A DNA stretch of 64,000 bases. Origin: AP-15 sp963814805. GTDB taxonomy: Bacteria; Pseudomonadota; Alphaproteobacteria; ATCC43930; CGMCC-115725. The notes beneath the pieces are model-generated. The model worked only from the letters and a program-made list of their open reading frames with translations, was not told the DNA's origin and ran no database searches. The number at the start of each line of letters is the position of its first letter. Position 1 is the first letter of the stretch. The stretch spans positions 124,001 to 188,000 of the forward strand of contig CAWFER010000006.1 of assembly GCA_963814805.1 (NCBI GenBank). The letters are read 5' to 3'. The translations under genes and the position numbers were made by a program. Shown here one piece after another: positions 51,040 through 60,998 of this stretch.

Positions 51040-52734
51040 ATGAAAATTCCTACGGGCAACACCAGTGAAGATTCGTCGGGGGGGCGTCGCGGCCGAGATG
51101 CGCCGCGGCTGCGAGCCCGGCTGACGCGCGCCGCGCTGCGCGCGGTCATCCCCACCCGATTCTATCGCCACACCCTGATCGGCAGGGTTCCAGCCGGTCT
51201 CGGGCTCAAGCTCGGCCAGTCCTGGCCGGGCGATCCGCGGCGCGGCGCGGCGATCGCCGCCGGCGACATCGAGCTCGCCGGCGAACTGGTTCACGAACCC
51301 TCGCCGCGCTGGTTTCCGCCCGCGGCGGGGACTGATTGGCTGGCCGCCTGGCACGGCTTTGGCTGGCTGTCGGACTTGATCGCGGCCGGGGCCGCCGCCC
51401 GCGACGCGGCGCGCGAGCTGGTTCAGAGCTGGCTCGCCGAGGAGATCGCCTGGCATCCGATCGCCTGGCGTTCCGACGTATTGGCGACCCGGCTATTCGC
51501 CTGGATCACCCATTTCGACGATCTCGCCGGGGGCGATCGGGACCCGGCGCTGCGCCGCGCGATGCTGGCGAGCCTCGCCGCCCAGCTGCGCCATCTCGCC
51601 CGCACCGCTTCATGGGAGCTCGACGGTGCGGCGCGACTGCGCGCGCTGAAGGGTCTGATCGTCGGGCTGGCGGCGCTCGGCGGCTCGCCCGGACGGCTGG
51701 CCAAGGCGCTAAGGGCGCTCGAACGCGAGATGCCGGCGCAGATCTTTCCCGATGGCGGCCACCTGTCGCGCAGCCCGTCGACCCAGCTGTGGGCGTTGCA
51801 GGATCTGGTCGACATCCGCACCGTGCTGCGCGCGGCCCAGATCGAGACGCCGGGCGCGGTCCAGGACGCGATCGGGCGGATGGCGCCGATGCTGCGTCTG
51901 TTTCGCCACGGCGACCGCCGGCTGGCGCTGTTCAACGACTCGCTCGAGGAGGACGGGGTCGTCATCGATCTGGTGCTGACCCGGTCGGAGACCAGGGGCC
52001 GCGCGCCGGCGCATGCGCCCAACAGCGGCTTCGAACGGCTGCAGGCCGACAACAGCCTGGTGGTGGTCGATGTCGGCAGGCCGCCGCCCGCCGGCTTCGA
52101 CGAGCACGCCCATGCCGGGGCGCTATCGTTCGAGATGAGTTCCGGGCGCGAACGCATCATCGTCAATTGCGGCGCCTATCGCGGCCCCAAGCCGAACTGG
52201 TGGCGGGTGTCCCGCGCCAGCGCCGCCCATTCGGTGCTGGTCGTCGCCGACACCAACTCGGCCGAGATTCGCGACGACGGCCTCCTCGGCCGGGCGCCGG
52301 AGTCGGTCGCCTGCGAGCGGGCCGAGCACGAAGGCCAGCAATGGATTTCAGCGACCCATGACGGCTATCGGGACCGCTTTGGCCTGATCTACACCCGCGA
52401 ATTGTACCTCGCCGCCGATGGCGGCGATTTGCGCGGCGAAGACCGGCTAAGCGGGCGACCCGGGGCGGCGTTCGCGGTGCGTTTTCATCTGCACCCTGCG
52501 GTCGAGGCCTCGCTGGTGGAAGGCGAAAGCGCCGCCCTGCTTCGCCTGCCGAGCGGATCGACATGGCGGCTGCGCGCCGCCGGCGCCGCGATGACCCTGG
52601 GCGAGAGCATCTATCTGGGATCGGGCGAGGCGCGCAAAACCCAGCAGCTGGTGCTGAGCGGGATCGCGGCGCCGGGCGGCAGCAAGGTGCGCTGGGCGTT
52701 GCGCCGCGAGCCCGCGCCAGCCGCCGCCGGCTAG
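51040..52734 (+). CDS. heparinase II/III family protein
   Basis: A 564-residue protein. The first half is all-helical, with SWLAEEIAWHPIAWRSDVLA and FPDGGHLSRSPSTQLWALQD, which contains the catalytic-type residues of the family; the C-terminal Heparinase_II_III domain has MSSGRERIIVNCGAYRG and AHSVLVVADTNSAEI. No clear signal peptide is seen. Members are polysaccharide lyases, but the alphaproteobacterial form beside purH is conserved without a proven substrate. The start at 51040 is the first Met after the non-coding lead. Confidence 0.88.
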   Translation: MKIPTGNTSEDSSGGRRGRDAPRLRARLTRAALRAVIPTRFYRHTLIGRVPAGLGLKLGQSWPGDPRRGAAIAAGDIELAGELVHEPSPRWFPPAAGTDWLAAWHGFGWLSDLIAAGAAARDAARELVQSWLAEEIAWHPIAWRSDVLATRLFAWITHFDDLAGGDRDPALRRAMLASLAAQLRHLARTASWELDGAARLRALKGLIVGLAALGGSPGRLAKALRALEREMPAQIFPDGGHLSRSPSTQLWALQDLVDIRTVLRAAQIETPGAVQDAIGRMAPMLRLFRHGDRRLALFNDSLEEDGVVIDLVLTRSETRGRAPAHAPNSGFERLQADNSLVVVDVGRPPPAGFDEHAHAGALSFEMSSGRERIIVNCGAYRGPKPNWWRVSRASAAHSVLVVADTNSAEIRDDGLLGRAPESVACERAEHEGQQWISATHDGYRDRFGLIYTRELYLAADGGDLRGEDRLSGRPGAAFAVRFHLHPAVEASLVEGESAALLRLPSGSTWRLRAAGAAMTLGESIYLGSGEARKTQQLVLSGIAAPGGSKVRWALRREPAPAAAG

Positions 52735-52763
52735 CTCGCGCCGATCAGCTTGCGCCGATCGGT

Positions 52764-53785
52764 TTGTTGGGGCTCGGTCATGTCGGCATCGGCGACGCGA
52801 TCGCGGCGGCGGCGATCGTGGCCGCGACCGCACTCCTCTGCGGCCTCGCCACGAGGGCGCTGATCCCGGTCCTGCGCCGTCGCAATCTGCTCGATCGTCC
52901 GAACGAGCGCTCCTCCCATAGCGTCCCGATCCCGCGCGGCGGCGGCATCGCGCTGGTCGGGACGGTGCTGCTGGCCTGGCTCGCGCTATCTGCCGCCGGG
53001 CGCGTCTCGCCGGCGATCCCGGTCATCTCGCTCGGCGACCGTGCTGTTGGCGAGCGATCTGCTGGATCGACGATTTGCGCGGCCTGTCGCCGGCGACGCG
53101 GCTCGCGGCGCAGGCTGCCGCGGCGGCGATCGGCCTCTATGCCCTGCCGGCGGGCGTCAACGCGCTCGAGGGCTGGCTCGGCCCGGCGGCCTATTTCGCC
53201 GCGGCCGGCCTCGTCTGGGTGTGGTGGATCAATCTGTTCAACTTCATGGACGGGATCGACGGGCTCGCCGGCAGCGAAGCGGCGGCGATCGGCGGCGGCC
53301 TCGTGCTGTTCGCCACCCTCGGCAGCGGGGCCGATCCGGCGCTGGCGCTGCTCGCCGCCGCGATCCTCGGCGCGGCGCTCGGCTTTCTCTTTTGGAACTG
53401 GTCGCCGGCGCGGATTTTTCTCGGCGACGTCGGCAGCGCCCCGCTCGGTTATCTGACCGGGTTTCTGCTGATCGGCCTCGCCGCCCGAGGCTCCTGGAAG
53501 ATCGCGCTGATCCTGCCGCTCTACTTCCTCGCCGACGCGACGATCACCTTGCTGCGGCGCCTCGTTCGCGGCGAGCGGGTGTGGCAGGCGCATCGCCAAC
53601 ACTTCTACCAGCAGGCGGTGCAACAGGGGCTCGGCCACGCCGCCGTGGTCCGCCGGGTGATCGCCGCCAACCTGATGCTGATCGGCTGCGGCTGGGCGGC
53701 GGAGAACGGCTGGGGCGGCGCGGCGCTCGGCGCCGCCGTCGCGGTCGTGGCGGCATTGCTGGCGCTGCTCGCCGCCGGAAGCTGA
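52764..53785 (+). pseudogene. GlcNAc-1-phosphate transferase-like (MraY/WecA fold), two frameshifts
   Basis: The first frame gives RRRNLLDRPNERSSHSVPIP RGGGIAL, the MraY/WecA cytoplasmic motif. It breaks near 53036, a short second frame reads TVLLAS, and the third continues ICWIDDLRGLSPATRLAAQ with the DD motif, NFMDGIDGLAGSEA and IFLGDVGSAPLGYLTGF, the other catalytic signatures. HRQHFYQQAV is the final loop. Two single-base removals restore about 340 residues with roughly ten membrane helices. It would place a sugar-1-phosphate on undecaprenyl phosphate at the start of a polysaccharide pathway. Confidence 0.85.
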
Positions 53786-53835
53786 GCCGCGCGCGCGGGC
53801 TTGTTCCCGGCCGCGGCCGACCCTATACCCGGCCG

Positions 53836-55422
53836 ATGAACGCTCCCCCGCAAAAGATCCGCCGCGCGCTGGTTTCGGTCAGCGACAAGAGCGGGATCGT
53901 CGCCTTTGCCGGCGCGCTCTCCGGGCGCGGCATCGCCTTGGTCTCGACCGGCGGCAGCGCCCGCGCGCTGGCCGCGGCCGGGCTGCCGGTCACCGAGGTG
54001 GCGGCGGTCACCGGCATGGCCGAGTTTCTCGACGGCCGGGTCAAGACCTTGCACCCGGCGATCCATGGCGGGCTGCTGGCGCGGCGCGACCGGGCCGACC
54101 ACCTCGCCGCCTTGGCCCAACGCGGCATCGAGCCGATCGATCTCCTGGTGTGCAATCTCTACCCGTTCGCCGAGACCGTCGCCGCCGGCGCCAGCCGCGA
54201 CGACTGCATCGAAAACATCGATATCGGCGGCGTCGCGCTGATCCGCGCCGCGGCCAAGAACCACGACGCGGTCACGGTGGTGACCGATCCCGCCGATTAC
54301 CAGCGCGATGCTCGCCGAGATCGAGGCCGGCGACGGCGCGGTCGGCCCGGAGCTGCGCCGCCGTCTCGCCGGCAAGGCCTATGCCGCGACCGCTGCCTAT
54401 GATGCGGCGATCGCCCAATGGCTGACGCGCGACGACGAGGCGACCTTTCCCGAGACCTTGGTCATCGCCGGCCGGCTCGGCCAGCGCCTGCGCTATGGCG
54501 AGAACCCGCATCAGATGGGCGCGTTCTACCGCACCGGCGAGCCGCGTCCGGGCGTCGCCAGCGCCCGGCAGCTGCAGGGCAAGGAGCTGTCCTACAACAA
54601 TTACGCCGACGCCGACGCCGCATTCGAGCTGGTGGCCGAGTTCGCGCCGCCGGCTGTCGCGATCGTCAAGCACGCCAATCCGTGCGGTGTGGCGCGTCGC
54701 CGCGAGCCTGCGCGCGGCCTGGGACCGAGCGCTCGCCTGCGACCCGCAGAGCGCCTATGGCGGGGTCGTGGCGCTCAATCGGCCGCTCGATCCCGCCACC
54801 GCCGAGGCGATAAGCCGGATCTTCGTCGAAATCGTCATCGCCCCCGACGCCCCGCCGGAAGCGGCGGCGATCCTCGCCCGCAAGACGGGATTGCGGCTGC
54901 TGGTCACCGGGGCGATGCCCGACCCGGCCGCGGCGGGCCTCGTGCTTCGCTCGGTGTCGGGCGGCATTCTGGTCCAGCAGCGCGACCGGGCCGCACTCGC
55001 CCGCGACGGCCTGCGCACCGTCACCCGCCGCGCGCCCGAGCGAGGCTGAGATCGCCGATCTGCTGTTCGCCGACACGGTCGCCAAGCACGTCAAGTCGAA
55101 CGCGATCGTGTTCGCCCGCGACGGCGCCACAATCGGCATCGGCGCCGGCCAGCCGAGCCGCGTCGACAGCGTGCAAATCGCCGCCCGGAAGGCGGCGGAG
55201 ATGGGCCAGGCGGCCGGGCTGCCGCTGCCCCCGACGCACGGCGCGGTGCTGGCCTCGGACGCATTCTTCCCGTTCGCCGACGGGCTCGAAGCGGCGATCG
55301 CGGCCGGGATCACCGCGGCGATCCAGCCCGGCGGGTCGGTGCGCGACGCGGAGGTCATCGCCGCCGCCGACGCCGCCGGCATCGCCATGGCGTTCAGCGG
55401 CCTGCGCCACTTCCGGCATTGA
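53836..55422 (+). pseudogene. purH: purH (AICAR transformylase/IMP cyclohydrolase), three frameshifts
   Basis: Four frames in order give a complete PurH: RRALVSVSDKSGIVAFAGAL to about 54305 with the VKTLHPAIHGGLLARR motif; LGQRLRYGENPHQMGAFYRT and VAIVKHANPCGVA to about 54690; LACDPQSAYGGVVALNR to about 55035; and SNAIVFARDGATIGIGAGQP SRVDSVQIA to 55422. The breaks are all +1, each repaired by removing one base (G near 54309, C near 54690, C near 55040). PurH does the last two steps of IMP synthesis and is usually essential, so the breaks are more likely sequencing errors than gene loss. Confidence 0.93.
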
Positions 55423-55456
55423 AGCGGCCGCGGCGCCGCCTGCTCCGGCGCGGGCC

Positions 55457-56877
55457 TCAGACGACGCGGATGTTTTTGAATTGCCAGGGATCGTCGCGGT
55501 CGAGGTCTTCGGGAAACAGGGTTTCGCGGCCGTCGAGCGGGGTCCAATCGCCATAAACGCCGACCATCTCGCCGAGATAGGGGCGGGCGATTTCGAGGAC
55601 CCGCGCGAAATCGAGATCCTCGGGCTCGACCACGCCGGCGCGCGGGTGCTCCAACGCCCAGACCACGCCGCCCAGCACCGCCGCGGTCACCTGCAGCGAG
55701 GTCGCGTTGTTGTGCGGCGCCACCCGCCGCGCCTCGTCGATCGTCAGCCGCGAGCCGAACCAGTAGACGCCCGCCGGGCGCGCCCATCAGCAGCACCCCG
55801 AGCTCGTCGATGCCGGCGGTGATCTCGTCCATCATCAGCCGTTTGCGCGGCTGCAGCCGCCAGTTCTTGCCGGCGAATTCGTGCAGGCTAAGTACCGCGC
55901 CGTCGCATGGATGATAGGCGTAGTGGCAGGTCGGCCGGTAGCGCACCTCGCCGCCCTCGGCGACGGTCAGAAAATCGGCGATCGAGATCGATTCGCCATG
56001 GGTGATCAGAAAGCCGTGATAGGGGCCTTCGAGCGGCGTCCAGCTGCGCACCCGGGTCGCGGCGCCGGGGCGCAGCAGGTAGATCGCCGCCCCGCAGCCG
56101 AAATCGTGACGCCCGCCATCGGCCGGGAAATGCCGTTCATGCGTGCCCCAGCCGAGTTCCGCCGGCTGCGAGCCTTCGCTGACAAAGCCGTCGATCGACC
56201 AGGTGTTGACGAACTCGCCCGGCTCTTTCGGCGCCATCGCCACCTGGGTGTCGCGCTCGGCGATGTGGATGACCTCTGACGCCGAGGCGCTGGGCGAGCC
56301 GCGCCCAGTCGCCGCGGTTGCCGGGAACGCCCAGCGCCGAGTCCCGCATCGCGCGGCGAGGTCAACCAGCGCCTGCTTGACGAAATGCGAGACGAGGCCG
56401 GGATTGGCGCCATGCGTCAGGACCGCGGTCGGGCCGTGCGGAAAGCGGCGGCGCAAGGCCAGCGCGCTCTCGCGCAGCGCATAGTTGGAGCGCGCCGACG
56501 GCGGCAGGTTCGGGTCGGTGTAGCCGCCCGGCCACGGCTCGATGCAGGTATCGAGATAAAGCGCGCCCTTTTGCTGGCACAGCTCGATCAGCGCCACGCT
56601 CGACACGTCGACCGAGACGTTGAGCAGAAAATCGCCGGGGCCGAGCCGAGGGTCGAGCACGTCGCGGTAGTTGTCGCGGCTGAGCGCCGCGGTGACGAAG
56701 TCGACGCCGTACTCGGCGGCGACATCGCGGCCATGCGGCTCGGCGGTGACGATCGTGATCTGGTTCGGCGCCGATGTCGAGATGGCGCAGCAGCAGCGGC
56801 AGGACGCCCTGGCCGATGCTGCCAAAGCCGACGATCAGGAAACGGCCGGAAAAGGCAGCGTGCTTTTTATCGAGCAT
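55457..56877 (-). pseudogene. hss: homospermidine synthase, several frameshifts
   Basis: The start at 56877, FSGRFLIVGFGSIGQGVLPL LLRHLDIG, carries the NAD-binding GFGSIGQG. Another frame continues VTAEPHGRDVAAEYGVDFV, SVDVSSVALIELCQQKGALY and WGTHERHFPADGGRHDFGCG, and the end (APHNNATSLQVTAAVLGGVV ... DRDDPWQFKNIRVV) lies in a third frame. The whole matches homospermidine synthase, a saccharopine dehydrogenase-like enzyme that makes homospermidine from putrescine. Breaks lie near 56773 and 55780 (+1 each) and a compensating pair at about 56235-56370. True length is about 472 residues. Confidence 0.85.
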
Positions 56878-57009
56878 GGCGGGTTGCGCGGCGATCGGGG
56901 TGCGGCAAACCCGTAGGGTCGCCGGCTCGTGTTGTCAAGCCGGCGGTCCCGGCCCGCGGCCTCTGTGATGCGGGCCGGGTGCTGTCCTATATCTTCTGTT
57001 TTCCGACGA

Positions 57010-58032
57010 TCAGGCCGCTTTGCGGCGGCGGCGAATTGCTGCAAGGCCGATGAGGCCGCTGGCCAGCAACAGCAGGGATGCGGGCTCGGGCACCGGAGTG
57101 GCGACAAAGCCGACAACGGTATCGGTCGAGTTGTCGGTGAAGAAGCCGACTATCTGGCCGAGATCGTTGACGCCGTTGACCGTGGTGCTGGCCGAATTCG
57201 GCGGGTCGAATGTCGAGAACACGCCGTTGAGGTCGACATAGCCGTGCTGCACGCCGCCGGCGTCGGTTTCAAACCCGACAATCTCGCCCTTGTCGTTGAT
57301 GCCGAGCGCCTGGGTGAAGGTCGAGCCGAACGGGTCGATCGGGGTGATCGTCCCACTGGTGTCGAGGAACCCGGTCGAGGTCGTCGAGCTCGGCATGTAA
57401 AAGCCGACGACGTTTCCGGCATTGTTGACCCCGGTCGCCTGGCTGTTGACGTTCGACGGCAGCAGGCCGTTGACATCGGTATAGGTGGTCCCGACCAGCG
57501 AAAACGCCTTCTGGCCGGTCACCCCCGTCACATCGGTGAACGACGAATACCCGGCGATCTCGTTGCCGTTCTGGTTGATCCCGAGCAATTGGTTGAACAC
57601 CGAGGTCGGCTGATCGACAGTTTGGAACGTGCCGCCGGCAGGCTTGAAGAAGCCGTGGGTGGTCGCATCGGGATTGACGTAGAAGCCGACCGTATCGCCA
57701 GCAGCGTCGATCCCGGTCACCTGCGTGCCGCCGGTCGCACCCGGGAAGTTCTCGCGGGTGAAGCTCGACGGCAGCACCAGCTGAAAGCCGTTGAAGACGG
57801 TCGCGTTGCCGTAGCCGACGACGGTGCTGGAGTTGTTGATGCCGAGCGCCTGGGTGAACGCGGTGTTGGACGGATCGGTGATATATTGGATCGAATAACC
57901 AGCCTGCGCCGGCTGCACGCTCCAGGCGAACGCCATCAGCGATAGCGCCGAGGCGGCGAGCGCGGTCGCGAGGATCTTTGCGCGGCTTGCCGAGGCGAAC
58001 GACGAAACAAGGCTGGGTATTGATGGTTTCAT
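57010..58032 (-). CDS. PEP-CTERM protein with HAF-like repeats
   Basis: A 340-residue secreted protein. After a signal peptide (to about residue 44, ...QPAQA) there are at least six repeats of the form (A/V)xGxNxxGxxVGFY, for instance ALGINNSSTVVGY, VTGIDAAGDTVGFY, LLGINQNGNEIAGY, ATGVNNAGNVVGFY and ALGINDKGEIVGFE: the HAF-type beta repeat. The C-terminus has VPEPASLLLLASGLIGLAAI followed by RRRRK, a PEP-CTERM sorting signal. An exosortase would cut and sort it; none is in the window. It is likely an outer-surface or biofilm-matrix protein. Confidence 0.9.
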   Translation of the reverse strand: MKPSIPSLVSSFASASRAKILATALAASALSLMAFAWSVQPAQAGYSIQYITDPSNTAFTQALGINNSSTVVGYGNATVFNGFQLVLPSSFTRENFPGATGGTQVTGIDAAGDTVGFYVNPDATTHGFFKPAGGTFQTVDQPTSVFNQLLGINQNGNEIAGYSSFTDVTGVTGQKAFSLVGTTYTDVNGLLPSNVNSQATGVNNAGNVVGFYMPSSTTSTGFLDTSGTITPIDPFGSTFTQALGINDKGEIVGFETDAGGVQHGYVDLNGVFSTFDPPNSASTTVNGVNDLGQIVGFFTDNSTDTVVGFVATPVPEPASLLLLASGLIGLAAIRRRRKAA

Positions 58033-58332
58033 GCTTCACCCTCGATTTTAGGAAATCATCAAAGGTTCTTGAGCGTGGCTAACATTAGAGCAACAGTCAT
58101 GCCAAAACCTTGACGAGATATTTGCGGACATGAAATCAAATGGTTACCGGTGACAACCGGAAATGCGCGCAGACCGCTGTCGGCAAACTTTACAAGTCCG
58201 AGCGCTTCGATTTGCAGCACCCTCAATGCGACGCCAAGTCGATCAGCCGGTTAGCGCAGGCGAGCTGCGTCTGCAATGTGTTAAGAAATCCGACACCGTG
58301 CCCCACGACGATTTTCCGGCCGGTGGGTTCGG
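58033..58332. other. intergenic region upstream of the PEP-CTERM gene
   Basis: No gene is seen. The segment 58060-58150 is AT-richer and probably carries the PEP-CTERM gene promoter. I see no clear terminator for the nucleoside hydrolase gene. Confidence 0.4.
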
Positions 58333-59274
58333 CTAAGGCAGCGCCGCCAGCTTTTCGGTCAGCAGTTCGTAGAGCCCGGCGGCGTCGACCGTGGTCAGAA
58401 ACCGCACGTTGGGCTTGCGGCCGGTGACGCCCCACCAATCGACCACCGTCATGCCCATGGTCAGCGGGCTCGCGGTCTCGACCGCAACATTGACCATGCG
58501 GCCGGAGAACAGCGCCGGACGCAAGAGATAGGCGACGACGCATGGATCGTGCAGCGCCGCGCCGCGCGCGCCGAACCGGGCGGTGCGGGTTTCCTCGAAC
58601 GCCGCCAGCAACGCCGCAACCGCCGGCCCGCAGCGATTGCCGAGGCGGCGCAACGCCGCGATGCGTCCCGGCGTGCTCAGCACCTGGTGGGTTGCATCGA
58701 GCGGGATCATCGTGATCGGGACGCCGCTTGCGAGCACGATCTCGGCGGCGTGCGGATCGACATGGATGTTGAATTCCGCGGCCGGGGTCACATTGCCGAT
58801 CTCGAACCCGGCGCCGCCCATGATCACCACCTCGCCGATCCGCCCGGCGATATCGGGCGCCTTGACCAAGGCCATGGCGATGTCGGTCAGCGGCCCGAGC
58901 GCGCACAGGGTGACGGCGCCCGCCTCGGCCGCGCGCAAGGTGTCGATCAGAAAATCGACGCCGTGCGGCGCTTGCAGCGGCATCGCCGGCTCGGGCAATC
59001 GCAGGCGGTCGCGCAGCGCGTCGCGATGAATGTCGGAAGCGGTCGCCAGCGGGCGCAGCAAGGGTCGCGCGCAGCCGGCATAAACGGCGAGGTCCGGGCG
59101 TCCGGCGAGCTCGCAGATCTGGCGCAGGTTGCGCGCGCACGCCGCGAGCGGCAGATTGCCGGCGACGGCGACGATCCCCAGCACCGCCAATTCGTCGGCC
59201 GCGGCCAGCGCCAACAGGATCGCGACGGCGTCGTCGATGCCGGGGTCGGTGTCGATGATGATCGGTCGCGCCAT
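58333..59274 (-). CDS. inosine/uridine-preferring nucleoside hydrolase
   Basis: A 313-residue enzyme. The calcium-binding motif DTDPGIDDA is at residues 8-16; later parts include GPLTDIAMAL, IMGGAG, EFNIHVDPHAAEIVL and the HDPCVVAYLL segment. It hydrolyses nucleosides to ribose and base, so it belongs to purine or pyrimidine salvage. Length is normal. It is convergent with nothing and lies upstream of the polysaccharide locus on the other strand. Confidence 0.93.
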   Translation of the reverse strand: MARPIIIDTDPGIDDAVAILLALAAADELAVLGIVAVAGNLPLAACARNLRQICELAGRPDLAVYAGCARPLLRPLATASDIHRDALRDRLRLPEPAMPLQAPHGVDFLIDTLRAAEAGAVTLCALGPLTDIAMALVKAPDIAGRIGEVVIMGGAGFEIGNVTPAAEFNIHVDPHAAEIVLASGVPITMIPLDATHQVLSTPGRIAALRRLGNRCGPAVAALLAAFEETRTARFGARGAALHDPCVVAYLLRPALFSGRMVNVAVETASPLTMGMTVVDWWGVTGRKPNVRFLTTVDAAGLYELLTEKLAALP

Positions 59275-59448
59275 CCGCGGGAGCCCAGGCCGCTATCCTA
59301 GCCGAGGCGCCTTGCGCCGTCGCGCAAATCGACCAGCAAGAGTAGAGCGCTCCGGCGCGGCGTTGCGAACGGCCTTTCCCCGCCGCTATAGTTCGCGCGG
59401 TCAATGGGCGATCGGCGCGGGTGGCGGCAACGGGTGGGACGAGTTCGC

Positions 59449-60998
59449 ATGCAGGCTCGCCCGGAGGATCGGGAACGGGCATTCGGCGGGATGCCGGCGA
59501 TCGCGCAGGCGCCGCTCTACGATCTTTCGGCGGCGCAGATTTTGGATGGCGCGCATGCCGACGGCCTTGATCCGATGGCGATCGTCACCGCGGCGGAGCA
59601 ATGGGCCTATGCGGCGACGGTTCCGCTCGCCCGGTCCAAACCCGATGCGCGGTCGATTCCGGGTCAAGATCTCGCTGGCCGTTCATCAGGGCTGCATCGG
59701 GGTCGGCATCTTGCAGCGCGACGAGAGCAGCTTTGTGCAGGAAGTCGAAGTCGCCGCTTCGAGCAGCTGGTGCGACATCGCGGTGATGACGCCGAGCCTC
59801 GATGCCGCGGGACCCTTGGTGGTTCGCAATCATTCATCCTTGGGCGCCAGCCGGGCACAGCTGCGGATAGTCGAAATCGCGCATATCGCCGATCGACGTC
59901 GATCGACCCGAGGAGCCCGATCGTTGCGACCGGCCGGCGCGGCCGCGCCTCGGACCGCTGCTGGCCGGGCTTTCCGCCGATGCGCTCGTCGAGCTGGCCG
60001 AGAGCATGGCCGTCGAGCCGCGGCTCGAGCCGGCGCCGGGATGGCGGTTCGACGCCTTCGAGGCAAGCCCCGATCCCGCCGTCCATCTGCGCGACGGGCT
60101 GTGGTGCGCGATCAAGGCGCAGGGCTGCGATCGCCCGGTAACGGCGCCGTGGCTCGAAGGGACCCGCCTGGCGCTTCATTTCGACAACGATCTGAGCCGC
60201 ACGCTCTATGCCTCTGGCTGCTACGAGCCGAACGAGTTCGCTTTGCTCGGCCGGGTGATGGAACCCGGCATGGTTTTCCTCGACGGGGGTGCGAACGAGG
60301 GCGTCTATACGGTCTTTGCCGCAGCCCGCGTAGGCTCGAAGGGCCGGATCATCGCGGTCGAGCCCAGTCTTCGCGAGCGCCAACGCCTGAAAGCCAATAT
60401 CGAGATCAATCGCGCCGCGAACGTCGCCGTCGTCGACGCCGCCTTGGCCGAGCGCCCCGCATCGGTCAGACTGACCCTGGCCGAAGCGGAGCATTCGGGA
60501 CAGAACACTTTGGGCGGGTTCATCTATGAAGGCGTCAGCGCCATCGATGTCCGCTGGGTTCGCGCCGTCACGATCGACGATCTGGCCCAAACGCATCGGC
60601 TCGCGCGGCTCGACATCGTCAAGCTCGACCTCGAAGGCGCCGAATTCCGGGCCTTGATCGGGGCCCGCAACACGCTCAGAGACATGAGGCCGCTGCTGCT
60701 GGTCGAGGTCTCGGACGCGGCGCTAGCGCGTCAGGCGGGGTCTTGCGCGGCGCTGCGCGATCTGCTGAAAAGCGCCGGCTACACGCCGCTGACCTTCGAC
60801 GACGCCACCGGCGCTCCGGCGCCGTGGGCGAAGTCCGGCAAACCGCTGTCGCAGAACATCGTCGCGGTCCATGCCAGCCGGGATTTCGGCTTGCTCGCCA
60901 AGCCGGCGCGGCGCGGCGCCGCTGGGCGCGGGGACGCCGCCCCGATGATGGCCGGTCGGGCTGGCAAGCAGCGGACGAGGAGGACGGTTCGATCGTGA
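59449..60998 (+). pseudogene. FkbM-family methyltransferase with N-terminal beta domain, two frameshifts
   Basis: The N-terminus (LYDLSAAQILDGAHADGLDP) is in one frame, a small beta-sandwich-like segment (RVKISLAVHQGCIGVGILQR DESSFVQEVEV) in the next, and the FkbM domain in the third: MVFLDGGANEGVYTVFAA, IIAVEPSLRERQRLKANIEI N, LDIVKLDLEGAEFRALIGAR. Breaks are near 59655 and 59880, both +1. The repaired protein has about 515 residues. The N-terminal strand pattern (G.IGVGI...DES.F) is often joined to glycosyltransferases and FkbM enzymes. It probably methylates a surface sugar. The stop overlaps the next gene's GTG as GTGA. Confidence 0.82.
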
